Of a stretch of DNA of 64,000 nt, positions 52,501 to 58,082 are shown in pieces. The translations under genes and the position numbers were made by a program. The DNA is from a virus. The notes below the pieces were generated by a model. It made no database searches and was not told the DNA's origin. It saw only the letters and a program-made list of their open reading frames with translations. Position 1 is the first letter of the stretch, and every line of letters starts with the position of its first letter. The stretch is from the IMG/VR virus record IMGVR_UViG_3300044701_003160, positions 1-64,000 of that record; one strand, 5' to 3'.

Positions 52501-55439
52501 AGATTTTCAACTGGTTGTGCGAATGACTGCTCTCTAAAAGGAGTAACTGTTGGTGAATTTGAATGATTCAGTAAAGTGAGGTAATAGACACCATCTTGAA
52601 TATTTCTGAGATATGGTTGAATCTCTTGTGTTCTATAAACCTGGTAGGTCTTTCCATATTTCTTTCTTCTAAAATATGGGAGACTTGAAGTTCTTGAAGA
52701 TGTATCGTTCGTAAACGTTCCAGGATTAGTTGCAAGAGCATAAGTAAATTCTTTTGTACTTACTAAAGATGCAACAGCATAAGTTCCATTATATCCAATT
52801 GGTGTTACATTTACAATCTCTACTTCATCTCCTACTTTGAGATTATGAGGAAGTTCGCATCTAACTGTGGCAACATTTGAAGACCAAGATGCAGATGCTA
52901 TAAAGTTTGTATTTCTTAACTGAGAAACGTTTGAAATTGAACCAGAATTATTGTAGAGTTGCGAAATCTCTGCGGTTCCGTCTCCTATAATATCGTTAGA
53001 CTCCTGAAGAATAAATCCATCAATTGGAGGTCTACCAGCAGACTCTTTCGGTAAGACATAACGAACACGGTAGAGAGTATCAATTAAACTTCTAGAATCT
53101 GGTTTTCTTGTAACATAAGATCTTGTTGTTGCATTTCCAAGACCAGCAACTCCTAATGAATTAATAGTATCATAGATTTGATTATTTGTAGTTGCAACAT
53201 TAATGTACCAATATCCACCAGTATCCCACTGGACAGGATGTCCAATATCTCCTGGATTTTTATCAGAAACTCTACTTACAATACTTAATACTCCACCTTT
53301 GTTATTAAGATCAATTGCAGATGCAGAAACTGCACCATTAATAGCATCACTTAAAGTTTTAGCAATACGAATTTGATTTGTAGTAATTCCAACTGAAGAT
53401 TCTTTTGTAATTGCATAATAAACTTGATCTGGCTCAATACCATCAGGTAAGTGACCATTATCAGCAATTATGCGAATTGATTCTCCATTAATAAATGAGT
53501 GATTTTGAGTTAATGTTAAAGTATTTGAAGTAATACTATTAATTCCTACGTTATCTCTTCCAACTGTAAAGACTTTTTCTGATGAAGATTGAGTTGTATT
53601 ATAAGGCCCAGCAGGCATTACAACTCTTGATACATAAGAAGTGATTATACCACTCTGAAATACTTGAACGTTTAATTCTTCGTTTTCTTTTGCACCAATA
53701 TGATATCCATCAATAATAACTTTTGGTGCGACATTTTCATCTGTTTGGTTATAAAGATATAAACGACTTGTTGTTGCAGCACCTACAGACTTTTGTGTGG
53801 TAATGCCAACGTCCAATGATGCAAACTCAACACTAATTTCTTCTTCTTCAATTTCTTTTGGTGGAATAATATGTGTAATATATCCTTGGTCATCCTGTTC
53901 AAATGCAGTTCTCTTAAATCCTGATGATACTAATGACTTTGCGCCAAAGTTAGAATTGGAGTTATTGAGTGCAATATCTCCACCATTTTCAGTTACAAAG
54001 TGTTGAGCATAACCAATAGCAAAGACAGAAACTAATTGTAGGAAGGAATCATTTGTTGCTTTAATATGGAAATTCTCATACTCAGGTTTGAATCTTGATC
54101 TTGAATTTGTATGAAGATTGGTTATAGTTGTAGAATCCTTATACTCACCAGAACTAGTATCATATCTTACAAAGGCATTATCATCTTTTTGGAGACCAAT
54201 ACCAGTATATTGAGCAACAACCATAGATTTAAATCCGGTTGCTTTATCCCCATCAGCAAGTAATCCGCACATTCCATAGACAGAGCGCAGAGAAATATTG
54301 AAGATGTATGGAGATGCTGAAGTAACAGTATCTACAACAAGACTCATCGTAGATCCAGTTGTATTTGGTAGTGGATTTAGAGGAGTATTTTGAACTTTAT
54401 ATGTAAATTGAGTATCGCTTAAAACTGTAGAAACTACAAATTGGCCATCATAAGAAGCAGAATTAACTCCACTAATTTGAATTGGACTGTCAACACTTAA
54501 ACCTTCAATTGATTCTACAAGATCTACTGTAATTGTTGTAGTTGGAGTAACTCCATTACCTGCCTTAATACTTGTAATACCTACTGATGCACCTGTAGAT
54601 CCTACAATGCGGTATTCGTCAATAACTGGTTGAATATCTATAGTCCCATCACCATAATCTGGTTGTATTTCTCTTCCAGATGAAGTACCATAAACGCGAG
54701 CAACTTTCTCATAATACATATCCAGATCAGTTCTGGTTGTAGAGTATGTGAGAAAATCATCACTAATTACTACAGGATTTACCCCATCCGCATACTCAAA
54801 TCCTGAGAGTTTGTGATGAGAAAAATTAGGAACAAAGGTATTAGAGGTATAATCTTTATAACAAGTTCCGTTTGGGTCTGCATCTAAAATTGTAAATTGC
54901 CAGATATAACAAGCACCAGTTACACGAAAAACACAAGATCTTTCAATATTATCATTTACTGGGTTTGGAACATATGTTGGGCGAATTCTTGTTTTACGAA
55001 GATCCATACCAACGATTGATGTTCCTCTTGGAACAATCACCCCACCGTGAATTGAGTTTAATTTATAAAGAGTATTATCTGGAGTCGCTAAATCATAAAC
55101 TGTATCCAAATCCCATTGATTTAGATCGGTTAATCCTGTCTGCCCACTTCTTGCTGAAAAAGTACCAGACCCTGTTGGAATATATCCAGGACGGTTATCT
55201 ACTAAATGATCACCTGGATATAATACAATTGTAGTTTTATTAAATCTATCATTATTAAGACCACGTTGATATGAGAATCTTGCAGCCTCAACTAATGCTC
55301 TTTGAATAGTCTTGAACGGTCTTGTTAAACTATTTCCTGAATTTTCAATACTATCAGTAGAATCAAGACTGCTTGGATCCACATATAAAATTGTGCCGCG
55401 TCCTGATTTTAAGAAATTCTCTAGGCGTGAAAGACCCAT
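49563..55439 (-). CDS. Giant beta-helix-type virion structural protein, 1958 aa
   Basis: N-terminal ILYVDPSSLDSTDSIENSG and FKTIQRALVEAARFSYQRG with TTIVLYPGDHLVDNRPG open a right-handed beta-helix domain. A middle region has repeated GGSAYGIGNTLRVVGVSS-like strands. Near residue 1400 RASGHTFEYLGYGPGNYST, then GGIVVYTGMDSEGGFYAGNK match the end of the 27353-29215 paralogue. The C-terminus has FSTSNPSAKIEIVSD (a fibre motif) and further head domains. It is the largest protein in the window and probably spans from the baseplate as a long tail-fibre base. Late motif GATAAATA 31 bases upstream. Confidence 0.8.
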   Translation of the reverse strand: MGLSRLENFLKSGRGTILYVDPSSLDSTDSIENSGNSLTRPFKTIQRALVEAARFSYQRGLNNDRFNKTTIVLYPGDHLVDNRPGYIPTGSGTFSARSGQTGLTDLNQWDLDTVYDLATPDNTLYKLNSIHGGVIVPRGTSIVGMDLRKTRIRPTYVPNPVNDNIERSCVFRVTGACYIWQFTILDADPNGTCYKDYTSNTFVPNFSHHKLSGFEYADGVNPVVISDDFLTYSTTRTDLDMYYEKVARVYGTSSGREIQPDYGDGTIDIQPVIDEYRIVGSTGASVGITSIKAGNGVTPTTTITVDLVESIEGLSVDSPIQISGVNSASYDGQFVVSTVLSDTQFTYKVQNTPLNPLPNTTGSTMSLVVDTVTSASPYIFNISLRSVYGMCGLLADGDKATGFKSMVVAQYTGIGLQKDDNAFVRYDTSSGEYKDSTTITNLHTNSRSRFKPEYENFHIKATNDSFLQLVSVFAIGYAQHFVTENGGDIALNNSNSNFGAKSLVSSGFKRTAFEQDDQGYITHIIPPKEIEEEEISVEFASLDVGITTQKSVGAATTSRLYLYNQTDENVAPKVIIDGYHIGAKENEELNVQVFQSGIITSYVSRVVMPAGPYNTTQSSSEKVFTVGRDNVGINSITSNTLTLTQNHSFINGESIRIIADNGHLPDGIEPDQVYYAITKESSVGITTNQIRIAKTLSDAINGAVSASAIDLNNKGGVLSIVSRVSDKNPGDIGHPVQWDTGGYWYINVATTNNQIYDTINSLGVAGLGNATTRSYVTRKPDSRSLIDTLYRVRYVLPKESAGRPPIDGFILQESNDIIGDGTAEISQLYNNSGSISNVSQLRNTNFIASASWSSNVATVRCELPHNLKVGDEVEIVNVTPIGYNGTYAVASLVSTKEFTYALATNPGTFTNDTSSRTSSLPYFRRKKYGKTYQVYRTQEIQPYLRNIQDGVYYLTLLNHSNSPTVTPFREQSFAQPVENLYPQTNNDNPNSDPDASVSHALPATIGEVVVDDSQKSITKETLESFVVGFGITDILSSSGTSHTIYTALDHGFSGITTVSIISGGAEYGSTAGFSGDLYNATLVGFAGSTTGSNATAKITVSSGAITAVKIIDGGSAYGIGNTLRVVGVSSTTGFTEAVVIVESISNNIADTFKIVGVSSATNAEYNTLYRISGISTGKSKEINVISSETISGFTTTGLGVTVTTNSGYIPTGKVLEISTLTYTPSSGTATVGFTTSHGFQVDNKIYISGANESAFNGDFIVKRVNSSVGISSIVINVGTSVTTSTSASGTLYAYRPVLTSYAGDLVKDTESSSGRLNYEYAGITTVLNTQYTTTDTGNLNIPNAVALGLNLGDYLLINNEIFRIDTAVTSSDVSVLRAVLGSPRQTHVTGSVVRRIHVRPVELRRNSIIRASGHTFEYLGYGPGNYSTSLPEKQDRVLSSSEKFLAQATKTDGGIVVYTGMDSEGGFYAGNKKINSATGKEESFDTPIPTITGEKNTDDLVNITETQKLFVESSIRVQGGKDKKIVSEFDGPVVFNSKVTTNSDIEANSLFIQGEEEVSRKYTISNSKPTESGNYGDISFNSQPEKYNFIGWTYVTENKWEPFGWIGGPGVGIASAGTYVGFSTLLNLVATGFTFGVTYDANSGVSTITWDADPRIGIYTGANATNFVGRVKNLNFVGGAVTVSGGSDVGIATIYISSTAGAGGTTPGLPLNSLQYNNNDSFAGQSIGYYDPNLNQIRFGSAPGTSELTSTFFTNVGYLGFSTSNPSAKIEIVSDNEPSLYIKSTSGGNIVRVDNTSNDTTPFIIDGSGNVGINVATTLAALDVVGNAAITGEVRIYETDRSNYVGLGVTTLSSDLNFKLPVSYGTNGQVLVTDGSGILSWSTFTGGNIVSAGAGITITYSGQNATLSNSGVRRIIAGTGVTISPTSGTGEVTINASATGVGTANIYPFTTRGFSYIL

Positions 55440-55470
55440 CTTATTAATACTTATAGTTTCCGTTATGAGT

Positions 55471-55478
55471 TATTTATC
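55471..55478 (-). promoter_or_regulatory. Late promoter motif GATAAATA
   Basis: Minus strand, 31 bases before the ATG at 55439, just after the terminator of the preceding gene. Confidence 0.6.
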
Positions 55479-55485
55479 ATACAAC

Positions 55486-55507
55486 AAAACCTCCCGAAGG
55501 AGGTTTT
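55486..55507 (-). terminator. Rho-independent terminator with UUCG loop
   Basis: Minus strand: stem AAAACCTCC / GGAGGTTTT with a UUCG tetraloop closed by C-G and flanking A and T runs, so it can act in both directions. It separates the Mom-like gene from the late promoter of the giant fibre gene. Confidence 0.85.
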
Positions 55508-55530
55508 GAAGTCACACGGAAGGGGTTTGG

Positions 55531-56163
55531 TTAAGTATCACCAGAGTTATTATACCACTTCTCTTCTTTCCACGTCAACTTTTTTTTAAGTTCATTATCA
55601 AATACCATCAAGTATCTATGCTTTCTGCTACGGTCTCTCCATTCACCTTCAACACCCCTTACAGAACCTCTTGAGTGCTTTGTACCATCAGCATAATAGA
55701 AGTCTTTTTTGGAGTCTGTTAAACCGTAGTAACTAAAATTACAAGCTCTGTATATAATTCCAGAGTGGTGATTAGAGTCAGCATAACTAAGAATACAACG
55801 AACGCGGGCATCTTTTCTAAACCTCTTTATACAACGACTAACGAACCAAGATGTAATGTTATATTCCTCTTTTTGGATATCAGGGTGAATACAGAGTCTT
55901 GAGAGTTCATAGAGACCCTCCTGCTCGTGTCTCTGAAGTCCAAATGCACCTACTGCTATTTCGGGGACTGGAAGACCAGTAAAGATACAAACACCGAGAC
56001 AACCACCAATATGGAGAACATCTGTAACACTATTTCGGTAGAGACCATAGGAGTAAGGACTTACTTTGAAATCTTTGGATTCGTCTTTAAGATAATGAAA
56101 AGTATTGAGAAGATCTCTTACTTCACATTTCTTTACTGTATCTATAAAAAAATCAGATTTCAC
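55531..56163 (-). CDS. mom: Mom-like DNA modification protein (GNAT fold), 210 aa
   Basis: Shows the Mom family pattern: GGCLGVCIFTGLPVPEIAVG, then YELSRLCIHPDIQ, NITSWFVSRCIKRFRKD, ILSYADSNHHSGIIYRACNF and YGL. Phage Mu Mom converts adenine to N6-carbamoylmethyladenine and shields DNA from host restriction; the family has an acetyltransferase-like fold. Length is close to the usual 200-240. It stands alone with a terminator at 55486-55507. Modification specificity cannot be inferred. Confidence 0.8.
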   Translation of the reverse strand: MKSDFFIDTVKKCEVRDLLNTFHYLKDESKDFKVSPYSYGLYRNSVTDVLHIGGCLGVCIFTGLPVPEIAVGAFGLQRHEQEGLYELSRLCIHPDIQKEEYNITSWFVSRCIKRFRKDARVRCILSYADSNHHSGIIYRACNFSYYGLTDSKKDFYYADGTKHSRGSVRGVEGEWRDRSRKHRYLMVFDNELKKKLTWKEEKWYNNSGDT

Positions 56164-56174
56164 TATGGGTATTT

Positions 56175-56348
56175 TTACTCACTTTGTTGGGATTCTAACA
56201 TATATTCTACAGTATTTGCAACATCATTCATCGCATCACGCAGAAATGGTCTTTGTCCTGATTCTTGCTTAACAACAGGACGATGATCATCTGTTAAAAT
56301 CCAACGCCACTGCTTCATACCCTCACAATACCAGAGATTTATTTTAAT
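56175..56348 (-). CDS. Short hypothetical protein with probable AUU start, 57 aa
   Basis: Read from the minus strand. A strong GGAGG (56356-56360 region) lies seven bases before ATT at 56346-56348, giving (M)KINLWYCEGMKQWRWILTD, a plausible natural N-terminus. The first ATG is 30 bases later (56318), leaving only 47 codons with poor ribosome-site spacing. It ends VANTVEYMLESQQSE. I recall similar INLWYC...QWRW small proteins from cyanophages, but cannot verify. It sits 11 bases before the Mom-like gene and may be co-transcribed with it. Confidence 0.55.
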   Translation of the reverse strand: MKINLWYCEGMKQWRWILTDDHRPVVKQESGQRPFLRDAMNDVANTVEYMLESQQSE

Positions 56349-56363
56349 TGTTCTACCTCCTTT

Positions 56364-56894
56364 CTAAACATAATACCAAGTTTTTTCTTTTACAATATAA
56401 GAGATTGTAGTTCTACTAACTCCATATAGACCACATACTTTTGTGGAAAATTTATTAATAGTTTCTCCACTAGTATTATTCCACATTATTTTAATTTCGT
56501 CAATTTCTTTAGCAGTTAAATGTGATTTACCTCCGTATCTACCTCTATTTTTTATATTTTTATCTATAATATTATCTTTTTGTGTTCCAACATAAAGATT
56601 ATCTAAAAAATTTATATTAGGATAATTTAGATTTTCATTTTTGTGAAGAATTTGCATTCCATTTTTATAGTCATTCAGAAAATTTCTTCCAACTAATTGA
56701 TATACTAATTTATTTCCACCAATCATAACTCCCCAATAATATTTTCCTTGTTTATACTGACTTAACCACCTACCTTTTCCCTTTATACTACTCCACACTC
56801 TTCCTTTTGTAGTAATAAAATATCCAGGATATTCCTTTAATTCTTTACATTCTTCATCATCTTCAAGTTGTTGAAGAAAATTATATTTTGACAT
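56364..56894 (-). CDS. HNH homing endonuclease with NUMOD4 and HTH, 176 aa
   Basis: Start chosen at ATG 56894 (MSKYNFLQQL); a GTG start at 56909 is possible. Residues about 12-30: ELKEYPGYFITTKGRVWS, a NUMOD4 motif. Centre: YQLVGRNFLNDYKNGMQILH and NINFLDNLYVGTQKDN, an HNH_3-like core. C-terminus: LTAKEIDEIKIMWNNTSGE with VSRTTISYIVKEKTWYYV, the DNA-binding helix-turn-helix tail of these enzymes. It lies next to tRNA-Thr. A free-standing homing endonuclease that spreads by cutting homologous loci lacking it. Confidence 0.85.
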   Translation of the reverse strand: MSKYNFLQQLEDDEECKELKEYPGYFITTKGRVWSSIKGKGRWLSQYKQGKYYWGVMIGGNKLVYQLVGRNFLNDYKNGMQILHKNENLNYPNINFLDNLYVGTQKDNIIDKNIKNRGRYGGKSHLTAKEIDEIKIMWNNTSGETINKFSTKVCGLYGVSRTTISYIVKEKTWYYV

Positions 56895-56914
56895 AGTTTT
56901 GTTCTGCACTATTA

Positions 56915-57073
56915 TTAATTTTCATTTTTATAGTGCTCCAGTTCTATCCATTTTAGAAGAGTGTTAAAAGCAGTTATAGATGCGTCAGTACAGTTATCTT
57001 CCTTGAGTTTATGAATGTAATACTCAAGTGATTCGATAACCATTTCGCGGTCTTTTTGTGATATTAGAGACAT
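56915..57073 (-). CDS. Short hypothetical protein, 52 aa
   Basis: ATG at 57073 to TAA at 56915-56917. The peptide begins MSLISQKDREMVIESLEYYI and is helical with an acidic end. A GGAG precedes the ATG in the minus strand near 57076-57080. It fills the gap between tRNA-Thr and the homing endonuclease gene and is likely co-transcribed from the promoter at 57175-57203. Function unknown. Confidence 0.6.
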   Translation of the reverse strand: MSLISQKDREMVIESLEYYIHKLKEDNCTDASITAFNTLLKWIELEHYKNEN

Positions 57074-57094
57074 ATTGGAGTTATAGTGAACTCA

Positions 57095-57165
57095 AGCCTC
57101 TAGACAGAATTGAACTGTCGTCTCCGCTTTACAAGAGCGGTGCATCACCACAATGCTTTAGAGGC
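57095..57165 (-). tRNA. tRNA-Thr (UGU)
   Basis: Reads GCCTCTA at the 5' end pairing with TAGAGGC at the 3' end (seven bp). D-arm with GTGG, anticodon stem CCGCT/AGCGG with loop CTTGTAA (anticodon TGT), T-arm GACAG TTCAATT CTGTC. 71 nt with the discriminator, no encoded CCA. Promoter at 57175-57203. Confidence 0.9.
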
Positions 57166-57174
57166 AATAAAAAT

Positions 57175-57203
57175 AGTATAAGATACCTAAAGGATTTCGT
57201 CAA
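57175..57203 (-). promoter_or_regulatory. Sigma70-like early promoter
   Basis: Minus strand: -35 TTGACG (57198-57203), 17-bp spacer, -10 TATACT (57175-57180). The -35 lies in the last codons (Leu-Asp-Glu) of the gene ending at 57187. It drives tRNA-Thr and the short gene behind it. Confidence 0.75.
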
Positions 57204-57465
57204 GCACTTCTGGATTTTCAAGGTCCATTTCAAATAAACAAGGATGTGCTTCTTCGTCTATAAGATAGAATGATTTTTGATAGAAAATTTCTGGAGTCAT
57301 CGTAAGTTGTTGTTCTGCTCTTTCAATAATTTCTGGATTGTCCTGCATAATTGATGGAACATCATCAAATGTGAATGGAATTCCGTTTATATAATAAGTT
57401 TTGATTATAAACCTATCTTCATCAGTTTCGTACCAATTATAAGAACAAGTAATCTTATATTTCAT
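57187..57465 (-). CDS. Hypothetical protein, 92 aa
   Basis: Starts MKYKITCSYNWYETDEDRFI and is acidic with a mixed alpha/beta pattern (GIPFTFDDVPSIMQDNPEII). No motif recognised. The end codes Leu-Asp-Glu-Ile-Leu and holds the -35 of the next promoter. It lies between the two tRNA genes. ATTAAATAA just upstream could be a weak late motif. Confidence 0.65.
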   Translation of the reverse strand: MKYKITCSYNWYETDEDRFIIKTYYINGIPFTFDDVPSIMQDNPEIIERAEQQLTMTPEIFYQKSFYLIDEEAHPCLFEMDLENPEVLDEIL

Positions 57466-57490
57466 TGGCGTTTTTTGATTATTTATTTAA

Positions 57491-57563
57491 TACCCGTGGT
57501 CGGATTCGAACCGACCCTGGAGGCGTTTTAAGCGCCCTGTCTCTGCCGCTGGACTACACGGGC
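57491..57563 (-). tRNA. tRNA with UAA anticodon (Leu), short variable arm
   Basis: Acceptor GCCCGTG pairs with CACGGGT (one G-T). Anticodon stem GGGCG/CGCCT encloses the loop CTTAAAA, giving anticodon TAA (Leu, codon UUA). T-arm GTCGG TTCGAAT CCGAC. 73 nt including discriminator A. The variable loop is only five bases (CCAGG), unlike bacterial Leu tRNAs, which carry a long variable arm. Confidence 0.8.
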
Positions 57564-57570
57564 ATAAAAA

Positions 57571-57786
57571 TCACTCAGAATAAGTAATTGGATGATACTT
57601 CAAATACTCAAAGAAAGTCAGTTTCATCTCTTTTTGACTCATACCGCAGTGTTTTGCTGCTGCAGGAAGAGTCATTTTAGCACGAAATAAGGCTTCATTT
57701 GCCTCTTTTACATTTTCTGGAGTTGTTTTTACTTGTTCTTCCTTTAGAGTCTTATAGTTGATTTTGTAAGGATTCATACTTTCCAA
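57571..57786 (-). CDS. Hypothetical protein, 71 aa
   Basis: Starts MESMNPYKINYKTLKEEQVK; Met4 (MNPYKI) is an alternative start. Basic, helical protein with AAAKHCGMSQKEMKLTFFEY, which hints at a small helix-turn-helix (a TLPAAAKHCGMSQKEMK segment reads like a resolvase-type HTH). A regulatory DNA-binding role is possible but unproven. Between the tRNA and the promoter island. Confidence 0.6.
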   Translation of the reverse strand: MESMNPYKINYKTLKEEQVKTTPENVKEANEALFRAKMTLPAAAKHCGMSQKEMKLTFFEYLKYHPITYSE

Positions 57787-57839
57787 AAAAGTAATAAGGG
57801 AAAAAATTTGCCGGGATTTTTATCGACCTAAAATGGATT

Positions 57840-58022
57840 TTAAAGTGGATTTGCGTATGAGAGAGTTTTCTCATCCACAGTAGCACGAACAAAGTCTAGC
57901 ACATTCATAAACTGTTCAACGGTCTCACAGGACACTTGCTTTTCTGACCCTTCACTAGAATAAAGATATACAGTACGCTTAAGAGGGTCTACCACGCATC
58001 GTGAGAGGTATTCGTCTTGCAT
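57840..58022 (-). CDS. Hypothetical protein, 60 aa
   Basis: Starts MQDEYLSRCVVDPLKRTVYL and has a beta-alpha pattern with SSEGSEKQVSCETVEQFMNV. No recognised family, though it resembles short conserved cyanophage proteins. It is the first gene behind a perfect-consensus sigma70 promoter (58048-58076), so probably expressed immediately after infection. Confidence 0.7.
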   Translation of the reverse strand: MQDEYLSRCVVDPLKRTVYLYSSEGSEKQVSCETVEQFMNVLDFVRATVDEKTLSYANPL

Positions 58023-58047
58023 TTGGTCGTTTCGTGATTACCTATGT

Positions 58048-58076
58048 ATTATAGCAAGGTCTTTGAAGGTTGTCAA
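58048..58076 (-). promoter_or_regulatory. Perfect-consensus sigma70 early promoter
   Basis: Minus strand: -35 TTGACA (58071-58076), 17-bp spacer, -10 TATAAT (58048-58053); all twelve positions match consensus. It lies directly after the stop of the late structural gene at 58083 and opens the early island 57571-58022. Confidence 0.9.
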
Positions 58077-58082
58077 GGTTCA

